NCBI GenBank assembly: GCA_016191285.1
Contig: JACPPA010000036.1
Location: 1-64,000 of the forward strand
Source: Gammaproteobacteria bacterium
GTDB lineage: Bacteria; Pseudomonadota; Gammaproteobacteria; Ga0077536
Reading direction: 5' to 3'
DNA: 64,000 nt
Position numbers and translations under genes: made by a program. Below, piece by piece: positions 45,566 through 53,577 of the stretch. Below the pieces are notes generated by a model. The model was not told the DNA's origin, searched no databases, and saw only the letters and a list, made by a program, of their open reading frames with translations. The first letter of the stretch is position 1. The number at the start of each line of letters is the position of its first letter.

Positions 45566-46969
45566 ATGACTGCAAAAACTCTCTACGACAAATTGTGGGA
45601 CACCCACCTGATTGAGACGTTCGACGACGGTTCAGCCCTGATTTATATCGATCGGCATATCGCGCATGAAGTCACCACGCCGCAGGCCTTCGAGGGCTTG
45701 AAGCTCGCCGGCCGCAAGTTGTGGCGCACCTCGGCGACGGTGGCCGTGTCCGATCACAACGTCCCAACCAAGGACATCCATCGGATTGCCGATCCGGTGG
45801 CCAAGGTGCAATTGGAAACCCTGGCGCGCAATTGTCGCGAACACCAGATCACGCATTTCGATATGGGCGATCCGCGTCAAGGCATCGTCCATGTCACGGG
45901 GCCAGAACAAGGGTGGAGTTTGCCGGGCATGACCATCGTCTGCGGCGATTCCCATACGGCGACCAACGGCGCACTCGGCGCGTGGGCGTTTGGTATTGGC
46001 ACGTCGGAAGTCGAGCATGTGATGGCCACCCAGTGTCTGGTGTTGCGCAAGGCCAAAAACATGCTGCTCGACGTCACTGGACGGTTACCAGCAGGCGTGA
46101 CCGCCAAGGATTTAATCCTCGCGATCATCGGCCGTATCGGCACGGCCGGTGCAACGGGGCACACCATGGAATACGGCGGTGAAGCGATCGCCCAGCTCTC
46201 GATGGAAGAGCGTATGACGGTGTGCAATATGTCGATCGAAGCCGGCGGCCGCGCCGGGCTCGTGGCGGTGGATGAGCGCACGCTAGCATATGTCGATGGG
46301 CGTCCGTATGCGCCGCGCGGCGTGCACTGGACGCGCGCCGTCGAGAATTGGCGCGATCTGACCTCCGACGCCGGCGCTCAGTTCGACACCGTCATCACGC
46401 TCGATGCCACCACACTCGAACCGCAGGTGACTTGGGGCACATCGCCTGAAATGGTGGTGCCGGTGTCGGGCCGCGTGCCGGATCCGAATTTGGAAGCCGA
46501 TGAGATCAAGCGCAGTGGGCTCACCAACGCGCTCAAATACATGGACTTGAAACCGGGCACCGCCATTAGCGACATCGCCATCGATAAAGTTTTTATTGGC
46601 TCGTGTACGAATTCACGCATCGAAGACTTACGCGCCGCGGCCCAGGTGATCCGCGGACGGCGTCTGGCCAAGAACGTGAAACTCGCGCTGGTGGTGCCGG
46701 GCTCTGGGCTGGTCAAGCGCCAAGCCGAGCAAGAAGGCCTGGATCGCCTTTTTACCGCCGCGGGCTTTGAGTGGCGCGAGCCCGGATGCTCGATGTGTCT
46801 CGGCATGAATCCGGATCAATTGGCGTTTGGCGAGCGCTGTGCGTCGACCTCGAACCGCAACTTCGAAGGCCGCCAGGGTCATGGGGGTCGTACGCATTTG
46901 GTATCGCCGGCGATGGCGGTGGCGGCCGGCATCGCAGGGCATTTCGTCGACGTGCGGCAGGAGGGCTAG
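45566..46969 (+). CDS. leuC: 3-isopropylmalate dehydratase large subunit
   Basis: The aconitase-family subunit that, with LeuD, isomerises 2- to 3-isopropylmalate in leucine synthesis; 467 residues. The [4Fe-4S] cysteines are in [14 protein letters not shown] and [13 protein letters not shown]. Other marks are [13 protein letters not shown] at the start, [19 protein letters not shown] and [20 protein letters not shown] near the end. leuD follows after 3 bases; leuA and leuB are not in the window. Confidence 0.97.
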   Translation: MTAKTLYDKLWDTHLIETFDDGSALIYIDRHIAHEVTTPQAFEGLKLAGRKLWRTSATVAVSDHNVPTKDIHRIADPVAKVQLETLARNCREHQITHFDMGDPRQGIVHVTGPEQGWSLPGMTIVCGDSHTATNGALGAWAFGIGTSEVEHVMATQCLVLRKAKNMLLDVTGRLPAGVTAKDLILAIIGRIGTAGATGHTMEYGGEAIAQLSMEERMTVCNMSIEAGGRAGLVAVDERTLAYVDGRPYAPRGVHWTRAVENWRDLTSDAGAQFDTVITLDATTLEPQVTWGTSPEMVVPVSGRVPDPNLEADEIKRSGLTNALKYMDLKPGTAISDIAIDKVFIGSCTNSRIEDLRAAAQVIRGRRLAKNVKLALVVPGSGLVKRQAEQEGLDRLFTAAGFEWREPGCSMCLGMNPDQLAFGERCASTSNRNFEGRQGHGGRTHLVSPAMAVAAGIAGHFVDVRQEG

Positions 46970-46972
46970 CCA

Positions 46973-47617
46973 ATGGACGCATTTACTACTTTCACCGGCG
47001 TGGTCGCGCCGCTCGATCGACCTAATGTCGATACCGATGCGATCATCCCCAAACAATTTTTGAAATCGATCAAGCGTTCGGGCTTTGGCCCGAATTTATT
47101 TGACGAGTGGCGCTACCTCGACAAGGGCGAGCCGGACAAACCGAACGCCGGGCGCCCATTGAATCCCGATTTTCTGTTGAATCAACCGCGCTATCAAGGC
47201 GCGCAAATCCTGCTCGCGCGCGCCAACTTCGGTTGTGGTTCGTCGCGCGAACATGCGCCGTGGGCGATTGTCGACTACGGCATTCGCGCCGTGGTAGCGC
47301 CGAGTTTCGCCGACATTTTTTATGGTAATTCGGCTAAAAACGGTTTGTTGCTCGTGACCTTGCCAGCGCCTGTCATCGATCGCTTGTTTGCCGAATGCAC
47401 GGCCGCCGCGGGTTATCGTCTAACGATCGATCTTGCCGCGCAACAAGTCCGCACCCCGGGGGGTGAGACGTTTGGCTTCGAGTACAGCGCGGGTCTCAAG
47501 CACCGCATGTTGAACGGTCTCGACGACATCGGCATTACTTTAGGGCACGCGGAAAAAATCCGTCGCTACGAGGCGCAACGGCAGGTTGAGGCACCGTGGT
47601 TGTTTGTGGAGCCCTAA
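46973..47617 (+). CDS. leuD: 3-isopropylmalate dehydratase small subunit
   Basis: The swivel-domain partner of LeuC, 214 residues. Motifs: [39 protein letters not shown] (substrate-binding) and [15 protein letters not shown]. Co-transcribed with leuC. Confidence 0.97.
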   Translation: MDAFTTFTGVVAPLDRPNVDTDAIIPKQFLKSIKRSGFGPNLFDEWRYLDKGEPDKPNAGRPLNPDFLLNQPRYQGAQILLARANFGCGSSREHAPWAIVDYGIRAVVAPSFADIFYGNSAKNGLLLVTLPAPVIDRLFAECTAAAGYRLTIDLAAQQVRTPGGETFGFEYSAGLKHRMLNGLDDIGITLGHAEKIRRYEAQRQVEAPWLFVEP

Positions 47618-47639
47618 ATTAAGAGGCCAACTACGTGAA

Positions 47640-47677
47640 GCGGTTGTCGGGTGTGTGCGTAGCGTCATTGTGGAGCG
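47640..47677. repeat. Partial copy of the GCGGTTGTCGGG repeat
   Basis: It shares GCGGTTGTCGGGTG...GCGTAGCGTCATTGTGGAGCG with the element at 25298. The inverted right end is not recognisable here. It lies between leuD and the carbonic-anhydrase-like gene. Confidence 0.55.
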
Positions 47678-47781
47678 CATATCCGACGACCGCGACGGCC
47701 TAACCGCCTGTTATCAGCGCCTATCGATCTGCGCGTATCTACGTCACCTGCCTTTAGTTTCGAGCCGAGGGGGCTCCATTC

Positions 47782-48318
47782 ATGATTTATCAACTTGAAG
47801 AGCGGCGCGTGCGCGCCGAGGGCGATTATTGGGTAGCTGAGAACGCCACTTTGATCGGCGCGGTATTACTGAAGCATAACGCGAACGTGTGGTTTGGCGC
47901 TGTGCTAAGAGGGGATCGTGACACCATCACGATCGGCGAGAACACCAACATCCAAGATCTGTGCGTGTTGCATACCGATCTCGGTTTTCCGTTGGCGCTG
48001 GGAAGCTTCGTGACTGTCGGGCATAAAGCCATGCTCCACGGCTGCACCGTCGGCGATAACACGCTCATTGGCATTAATGCCGTGATTCTGAACGGCGCCA
48101 AAGTCGGCGCGAATTGCCTGATCGGCGCGGGCGCCCTCATCACCGAAAATAAAGAAATCCCGGACGGCAGTCTGGTCATGGGCGCACCGGCCAAGATCGT
48201 TCGTTCCACCACGCCCGATCAAGTGGCGATGATGAAGCAGCAAGCACAGGGCTATGTCGATAATTTCAAGCGCTATAAGCAGGGCTTGAGTAACCAATTC
48301 CAGGCCGAATTAGTTTAG
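47782..48318 (+). CDS. Gamma-carbonic-anhydrase-like hexapeptide protein
   Basis: A 178-residue left-handed beta-helix protein (YrdA/PaaY type). Hexapeptide repeats run through the middle, with zinc-binding histidines in [24 protein letters not shown] and related positions. N-terminus [20 protein letters not shown]. Whether it hydrates CO2 or acts as an acyltransferase-like chaperone is undecided for this family. The stop codon abuts a hairpin repeat. Confidence 0.9.
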   Translation: MIYQLEERRVRAEGDYWVAENATLIGAVLLKHNANVWFGAVLRGDRDTITIGENTNIQDLCVLHTDLGFPLALGSFVTVGHKAMLHGCTVGDNTLIGINAVILNGAKVGANCLIGAGALITENKEIPDGSLVMGAPAKIVRSTTPDQVAMMKQQAQGYVDNFKRYKQGLSNQFQAELV

Positions 48319-48367
48319 GGAAGCTCTGCAAAAGGCAGAGCTTCCCGCGGCACAGGGAGGTTCCTTA
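48318..48367 (-). repeat. Hairpin-array repeat, internally deleted copy 3
   Basis: In reverse orientation it reads AAGGAACCTC joined directly to CCTGTGCCGC, then the complete hairpin 5 (GGGAAGCTCTGC...GCAGAGCTTCCC). Compared with the copy at 52128, everything between two ACCTC direct repeats is missing. It touches the TAG of the preceding gene and should act as its terminator. Confidence 0.75.
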
Positions 48368-48396
48368 GGGCGCCAGAAGCAAACCATAAAAGTATA

Positions 48397-48464
48397 TTGT
48401 GGGAGCGGATTTATCCGCGAAAAAAGCCCGCTACGAAGATTCGCGGATAAATCCGCTCCCACAA
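48397..48464. repeat. REP-like inverted pair (GCGGATTTATCCGC variant)
   Basis: TTGTGGGAGCGGATTTATCC and the exact inverse ending GGATAAATCCGCTCCCACAA flank an 18-base spacer. Same architecture as the GCTTTAGC-type pairs but a different core. It lies in the convergent gap between the carbonic-anhydrase-like and acyl-CoA synthetase genes. Confidence 0.75.
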
Positions 48465-48483
48465 TTTCTAGGTATAGGGGATA

Positions 48484-50127
48484 TTAGCTCAGGCTACCCA
48501 GCTCATCGGCGAGCTTCCGCAATTTGTATTTTTGGATCTTGCCGGTCGCGGTTTTCGGCAGCTCTTGAAACACGATCGTTTTGGGCGCTTTGAAATGCGC
48601 GATGTGTTCGCGGCAGTATTTGATCAACGCCTCGGCGCTGACGGCCGGCGCATCCGCTTTGAGCCATACGAAGGCGCACGGCGTCTCGCCCCATTTGGTG
48701 TCGGGACGCGCGACCACCGCGGCTTCCAACACCGCTGGATGGCGGTAGAGCACTTCCTCGACTTCGATCGATGAAATGTTCTCGCCGCCGGAAATGATGA
48801 TGTCCTTCGAGCGATCTTTAATCTGAATATAGTTTTCGGGATGCATGACGCCGAGATCGCCGGAATGAAACCAGCCGCCGCTTAACGATTCCGCGGTGGC
48901 CTTGGCGTTCTTTAAGTAGCCGCGCATCACCACATTGCCTTTGAACATGACTTCGCCGGTGGTCTCGCCATCGCGCGGTACCGGTTGCATCGTGTCCGGG
49001 TCCATCACCTCGAGATCTTCGAGCACTGGATAACGCACCCCCTGGCGGATTTTGAGCGCGGCGCGTTGCTCGCGGCTCAATTGCGACCAACTCTCTTGCA
49101 CGGCGCCTAATACCGCGGGGCCATAGGTCTCGGTGAGCCCGTAGGTGTGAGTAACCCGGAACCCCGCGTCTTCCATCGCATCCAGAATCGCAGCCGGCGG
49201 CGCCGCGCCCGCCGTCATCACCTGGACCTCGCGTGGCAGTAGACGTTTGTCGCTGGCGGCGGCATTGACGACCAAGTTCAAGACGATCGGCGCGCCGCAG
49301 AAATGCGTAACGTGTTCGAGGGCGATGGCTTGATAGATATTCGCGGCACCGATCCGGCGGAGGCATATATTCGTGCCGCCTTGCATCGCCAAGGTCCACG
49401 GAAAACACCAGCCGCAGCAATGGAACATCGGCAGGGTCCACAAATACACCGGATTGAGCGGCATGCTCCAACTGACGGCATTGCTCATGGCGTTCAAATA
49501 CGCGCCACGGTGGTGATAGACCACGCCTTTGGGATTACCGGTGGTGCCCGAGGTGTAGCACAGCGCCACGGCCTGCCATTCATCGCGCGGTAACTCCCAC
49601 GGTGACTCTGGATCGCCTGCCGCCAGCAAATCTTCGTACTCGAGTGTGCCGAGTCGTTCGTGACACGGCGCGCTGATATCGGCGATGTCGATGACAAGCG
49701 GCCGCACCTGGCACTTGCTGAGCGCCTCGCGCACCACGGGCGCGAATTCGGTGTCGGTGAGCAGCACCTTCGCCTCGCCGTGATCGAGAATGAAGGCGAT
49801 CGCGTCCGCGTCCAGTCGAATATTGATGGGGTTTAACACCGCGCCGGTTGCGGGTACGCCAAACAACGCTTCGTAGAACGCCGGGATATTGGTCGCGATG
49901 ATGGCGACGGTATCGCCCAGCCCGACGCCGCGCTGCTTCAACGCCGAGCATAGGCGGCGGCAACGCGCGAAGGTCTCGCGCCAGGTGCGCCGCTCAGCGT
50001 GGTGCACGACGGCGATTCGATCGGGATAAACCGACGCCGCGCGTTCGATGAAGGACAGCGGCGACAGTGGCGTGTAGTTGGCCGCGCACCGCGCCAACTC
50101 CTGTTCGTATTGATTCACGGCTGACAT
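48484..50127 (-). CDS. AMP-forming acyl-CoA synthetase
   Basis: A 547-residue ANL-superfamily ligase that activates a carboxylic acid as acyl-AMP, then forms the CoA thioester. Core motifs: LCYTSGTTGNPKGVVYHHRG, TYGLTETYGPAVLG, WFHSGDLGVMHPENYIQIKD, ISGGENISSIEVEE and the catalytic Lys in LPKTATGKIQKYKLR. Resembles medium-chain/fatty-acid ligases. The 8-base gap from the enoyl-CoA hydratase gene upstream suggests a short acid-degradation operon. Confidence 0.9.
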   Translation of the reverse strand: MSAVNQYEQELARCAANYTPLSPLSFIERAASVYPDRIAVVHHAERRTWRETFARCRRLCSALKQRGVGLGDTVAIIATNIPAFYEALFGVPATGAVLNPINIRLDADAIAFILDHGEAKVLLTDTEFAPVVREALSKCQVRPLVIDIADISAPCHERLGTLEYEDLLAAGDPESPWELPRDEWQAVALCYTSGTTGNPKGVVYHHRGAYLNAMSNAVSWSMPLNPVYLWTLPMFHCCGWCFPWTLAMQGGTNICLRRIGAANIYQAIALEHVTHFCGAPIVLNLVVNAAASDKRLLPREVQVMTAGAAPPAAILDAMEDAGFRVTHTYGLTETYGPAVLGAVQESWSQLSREQRAALKIRQGVRYPVLEDLEVMDPDTMQPVPRDGETTGEVMFKGNVVMRGYLKNAKATAESLSGGWFHSGDLGVMHPENYIQIKDRSKDIIISGGENISSIEVEEVLYRHPAVLEAAVVARPDTKWGETPCAFVWLKADAPAVSAEALIKYCREHIAHFKAPKTIVFQELPKTATGKIQKYKLRKLADELGSLS

Positions 50128-50135
50128 GCGTATCC

Positions 50136-50936
50136 TTAACTAAAGCGCGGCTCGCGTTTCTCAAAAAAAGCATTCAAGCCTTCTAATCCATCGTCGGCGA
50201 GCAGATTTTGCACGAGGTCGGCGGCGGCACAACGATAGGCGCCATCGAGCGGCTGATTGGCCTGCGCATAAAAGGATGCCTTGCCAAGCTTCATCGCGTA
50301 GCTCGACTTGCGCGCGAGCTTGGTGGCCAGGGCTGTCACTTCGGCATCGAGCTTGGCATCGTCGAGCGCATGATTGATCAGGCCGATCCCGGCTGCGGTG
50401 TCGGCGTCGACGAAATCGCCGGTAAAGAGCATTTCCAAGGCGTACTTGCGCGCCACGGTGCGCGACAGGGCCACCGCCGGCGTGGCGCAAAATAAGCCGT
50501 AGTTAATTCCCGAAGTGGCAAAGCGCGCACTGCGTGCCGCGAGCGCCAGATCGCAACTCGCAACGAGTTGACAACCCGCCGCAGTCGCGATCCCCTGCAC
50601 CTTGGCAATGACGGGCTGGGGCAGCGTAACCACCGCTTGCATCATGCGCGAGCAATCGCCGAGCAATTTGTCGAGAAACTCGCGGTTGTGATTAGCGCGC
50701 ATTTCTTTAAGGTCATGACCCGTACAAAACGCCCGCCCCGTACTCGCGAGCACCACCACGCGCACGTTGGAATCGTCGGCGAGTTCGGCAAAAGCCTGCA
50801 ACAGCGCCTCGATCATTTCGGCGGTCAGCGTGTTAAAGCGCTCCGGCCGGTTCAGCGTGAGTGTGGCGATCCCGTGCGCGATGTCGCACAGGAGTGGTGG
50901 GTTATCCGAATGGGCGGTGGTGGCGGTCGCGAGCAT
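50136..50936 (-). CDS. Enoyl-CoA hydratase/isomerase family protein
   Basis: A 266-residue crotonase-fold protein. The oxyanion-hole segments are ASTGRAFCTGHDLKEMRAN and VQGIATAAGCQLVASCDLAL. At the hydratase glutamate positions I see SGINYGLFCATP rather than a clear Glu pair, so a non-hydratase crotonase activity is possible. First gene of the pair with the acyl-CoA synthetase. Confidence 0.85.
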   Translation of the reverse strand: MLATATTAHSDNPPLLCDIAHGIATLTLNRPERFNTLTAEMIEALLQAFAELADDSNVRVVVLASTGRAFCTGHDLKEMRANHNREFLDKLLGDCSRMMQAVVTLPQPVIAKVQGIATAAGCQLVASCDLALAARSARFATSGINYGLFCATPAVALSRTVARKYALEMLFTGDFVDADTAAGIGLINHALDDAKLDAEVTALATKLARKSSYAMKLGKASFYAQANQPLDGAYRCAAADLVQNLLADDGLEGLNAFFEKREPRFS

Positions 50937-50987
50937 GATTGCGGTCTCAGGTTTGAGCGTTAATGGGACAGTAGGGCCGCATCCGAT

Positions 50988-51950
50988 CTAGGTCAAGACG
51001 CCGCGGGCGCGGAGTTCGCCGCCGAGCAGATCCACCCAGGCGCCATGGTGGTGGCACAGATACGCCACGACCTGTCCGTGTCGCTCGCGGGTGGCCAGTA
51101 CACTTAACCGTGAGTGTAAAAAATCGAAGGCGGTCGTTGCCTCGGTCAGTGGGTGCCGCGGGGCATCGCGACGTGCGACGGCCGCCACCTGTTCGAGGCC
51201 CGTGTCGTAATACACCGCATCGGCGGTATAGAGCGCGCGCAGCGCGCCCAACGTCAATAGATCGGGATCGGATTTCGCGAGCGCGATCAGGATTACCCGC
51301 GCCTGCGGAATCAGGCGCGGCGCCTCCGCCAGGGCGTTCGCGAATAGCTTTTCGGCGCCCGAGTCGTCTCCACCGAGCACGCAGTCTGCGATCTCACCAC
51401 GCAGGACGTTCAACCAAAACTTGCGACGAGTCGCGAGATCGGGGTGGCGCGCTTTCACTGCATGACGATGGTTTAACGCGAAACGCGCTAACGCACCTAG
51501 GCGCGGCGCCAAAAACGTTTCGAGCTGCGCACGAAGTTCGGTCGCGAGCACCGGCGAAGCGCCGCCGGTCGAGATCGCGACGATTACTGGCGAGCGATCG
51601 ACAATCGCGGGCATGACGCAATTCGAGCGTACTGCGTCGTCCACCACATTAACGAAAATCTGCGCGGCTTGGGCTGCCGCCGCGACCGCGGCATTGGTGG
51701 TGGAATCGTTGGTTGCGGCAATCACCAGGCGCTGGCCGTGCACGTCATCGGGCGTAAACCGCGCTGCTTTCCACATCACGTCGCCGGCGTGAACGGCGCT
51801 CGTCAATTCAGCGCAAACCTCGGGCGCGACGAGCGTGATGGAGGCGCCAGCCGCGCGCAATAACGTGATTTTGCGCGCCGCGACTTCGCCACCGCCGACG
51901 ACCAGCACGGGTACCTCCTGGAGACTAACGAATAGCGGGAGGTAGTCCAT
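50988..51950 (-). CDS. CysG-like precorrin-2 dehydrogenase/ferrochelatase with vestigial methyltransferase tail
   Basis: A 320-residue protein. Residues 1-210 match the siroheme-synthase CysG N-terminal part: YLPLFVSLQEVPVLVVGGGE (NAD loop), VVDDAVRSNCVMPAIVDRSP, ISTGGASPVLATELRAQLE. This part oxidises precorrin-2 and inserts iron. The last 110 residues (VILIALAKSDPDLLTLGALR, ADAVYYDTGLEQ) align with the first stretch of a SUMT domain, but the glycine-rich GxGPGDPELLT loop is degenerate and most of the domain is missing. The intact methyltransferase is encoded at 8832-9623. Together the two genes supply siroheme for CysI. Confidence 0.88.
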   Translation of the reverse strand: MDYLPLFVSLQEVPVLVVGGGEVAARKITLLRAAGASITLVAPEVCAELTSAVHAGDVMWKAARFTPDDVHGQRLVIAATNDSTTNAAVAAAAQAAQIFVNVVDDAVRSNCVMPAIVDRSPVIVAISTGGASPVLATELRAQLETFLAPRLGALARFALNHRHAVKARHPDLATRRKFWLNVLRGEIADCVLGGDDSGAEKLFANALAEAPRLIPQARVILIALAKSDPDLLTLGALRALYTADAVYYDTGLEQVAAVARRDAPRHPLTEATTAFDFLHSRLSVLATRERHGQVVAYLCHHHGAWVDLLGGELRARGVLT

Positions 51951-52029
51951 GGGTGATCCCGTGAGCCGGTGAACCGTGGATTATGAGTGCCTTGATGCCG
52001 CTACTCAATGTTGCTGGAACGTTCGGAAG

Positions 52030-52097
52030 ATTCGCCGCTAAAGCGGCGCCCACGGAAGTCAGGCGAGATGAGTGTGAAAGCCGCTTTAGCGGCGAGT
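52030..52097. repeat. REP-like inverted pair
   Basis: ATTCGCCGCTAAAGCGGC (52030 on) and AAGCCGCTTTAGCGGCGAGT (52078-52097) face each other. With the hairpin array and the next REP unit they fill the 425-base gap 51951-52375; no gene is supported there. Confidence 0.7.
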
Positions 52098-52127
52098 CTT
52101 TGCTGCGCCAATACTCAATTCGCGGCT

Positions 52128-52285
52128 AAGGAACCTCTGAATAAGTCCATCCTGGACTTATTCAGAGTGCGGGAAGCAAAAAGTATGATTTTTGCTTCCC
52201 TTCATTTTCAATGGTTTGCAACCATCGAAAATGGCGGCACCTCCCTGTGCCGCGGGAAGCTCTGCCTTTTGCAGAGCTTCCCTAA
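52128..52285. repeat. Hairpin-array repeat, full-length copy 4
   Basis: Five consecutive stem-loops: 52135-52167 (14-bp perfect stem), 52171-52200 (12 bp), 52203-52233 (13 bp with one mismatch), 52234-52253 (7 bp) and 52254-52282 (12 bp). Hairpins 2 and 5 share GGGAAGC/GCTTCCC. Bounded by AAGGAACC and TTCCCTAA. Related copies are at 24915, 32435 and 48318. No protein-coding potential. Confidence 0.85.
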
Positions 52286-52313
52286 AGCTGCTCCCACAGT
52301 TTGGGATTTGGTT

Positions 52314-52360
52314 AAATTCGCTCCCACAGGGACTGGGTGGGAGCCGCTTTAGCGGCGAAT
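52314..52360. repeat. REP-like inverted pair
   Basis: AAATTCGCTCCCACAG (52314-52329) is followed closely by GTGGGAGCCGCTTTAGCGGC with GAAT (52337-52360). Same unit as at 58738. Located just after the stop of the minus-strand permease gene. Confidence 0.65.
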
Positions 52361-52375
52361 GTTCCGAGAACCGGA

Positions 52376-53575
52376 TTACTCGGCGCGAAGCGCCTCGACG
52401 GGGTCGAGGCGCGCCGCGCGCACCGCCGGCGCGAGGCCGGCGGTAATGCCGATCACAACGGCAAAACCCAACGCTGCGCCGGCGTACGGCCAGGCCACTT
52501 GGACCGGGATCGTGGGCGCAATGGTGCGAAGTAATGTCACTGCGCCGACCGCCAACACGACTCCTGCCGCGCCGCCGATCGCGCCAAGTGCGGCCGCCTC
52601 AAGCAGGAAGCAGCGCAAAATGTCGCCGTGGGTAGCGCCCAACGCGCGCAGCAAGCCCACTTCGCCAACGCGCTCGGTCAACGCAATGGTCATGATCGTC
52701 GCGATTCCCACCGCGCCGACCACGAGCGATATTCCGCCCAGGGCGGCGACGCCGGCCGTCAGTACCGTCAAAATTGAACCCATGACTTCGAGCATTTTGT
52801 CTTGCGCCGTTAACGAGAAATCTTCCTGCCCATGCCGTGCGATCAATAGCCGTTTGATCTCCGCCGACACATGAGCGGAACTTAAGCCCGGACGGTACAG
52901 CACATCGATTTCATGTACTCCATTGCGATTGAAGAGCGCTGCCGCCTTGCTTACCGGCACGTAGAGCGTGTCGTCCAAATCGAAGCCCAGGAATTGGCCC
53001 TTGGGCTGCATGACCCCGGCCACGCGAAAGCTATCTTCGCCAACCCGGATCCGCGCACCCAGCGGATTGGCACGGCCGAACAACTCGGTGTAGAGCTTGG
53101 CGCCCAGCACCGCGAAGGCTTGCGCGTTGTCGTAATCCTGATTCGGCAGAAAGCGACCGATGGCGAGCGTCATCCGGAACGTGCGCGGCAGCGCCGCCGA
53201 GACCCCAAAAATCATCGTGCGCCGCTTGCGATCGCCAAATTTTACTTGGGCGTTACCCTGAATGACGGGGACGATGCCATCGAGCGAACTCAACCGGCTC
53301 AAGGCACGGGCATCGTCGATCGACAGCGGACGGTTAGTCGAGATTTGACCGACCGAGCCGCCGAGCGTGCTCGCTTTACCGGGTTGAATCGCGATCAGAT
53401 TGGTGCCGAATTGGGTAAACTCGCCCACCACAAATTGTCGCAGGCCTTCACCCAAGGCCGTTAACAAGACCACGGTCGCGATGCCAACGGCAATGCCCAA
53501 AATCGTTAACAGCGAACGTTGACGATGCGCGCGCACCGCGCCGATTGAAAACTTAATCAAGTCCGGCACGCGCAT
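52376..53575 (-). CDS. MacB/FtsX-type ABC transporter permease (second)
   Basis: A 399-residue permease: one N-terminal helix (SLLTILGIAVGIATVVLLTAL), a periplasmic MacB-like core domain, and three C-terminal helices (GGISLVVGAVGIATIMTIAL; AALGAIGGAAGVVLAVGAV; GAALGFAVVIGITAGLAPAVRA), with the FtsX marker ERVGEVGLLRALGATHGDI. It is a paralogue of the upstream gene (2-base gap). No ATP-binding subunit or membrane-fusion protein lies in the window, so the ATPase must be encoded elsewhere. Confidence 0.87.
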   Translation of the reverse strand: MRVPDLIKFSIGAVRAHRQRSLLTILGIAVGIATVVLLTALGEGLRQFVVGEFTQFGTNLIAIQPGKASTLGGSVGQISTNRPLSIDDARALSRLSSLDGIVPVIQGNAQVKFGDRKRRTMIFGVSAALPRTFRMTLAIGRFLPNQDYDNAQAFAVLGAKLYTELFGRANPLGARIRVGEDSFRVAGVMQPKGQFLGFDLDDTLYVPVSKAAALFNRNGVHEIDVLYRPGLSSAHVSAEIKRLLIARHGQEDFSLTAQDKMLEVMGSILTVLTAGVAALGGISLVVGAVGIATIMTIALTERVGEVGLLRALGATHGDILRCFLLEAAALGAIGGAAGVVLAVGAVTLLRTIAPTIPVQVAWPYAGAALGFAVVIGITAGLAPAVRAARLDPVEALRAE

Positions 53576-53577
53576 CG

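Noticed and set aside
50136-50936. Assignment as a definite enoyl-CoA hydratase
   Set aside because: The two catalytic glutamates are not clearly visible, so only the crotonase family is claimed.
52128-52285. CRISPR-like array
   Set aside because: The units are different hairpins, not identical direct repeats with unique spacers; no cas genes are present.
52008-52446. Two plus-strand frames across the repeat region (also at 32408-32744 and 25240-25467)
   Set aside because: They only translate hairpin-array or palindromic repeats; the same peptide appears at different copies because the DNA repeats.
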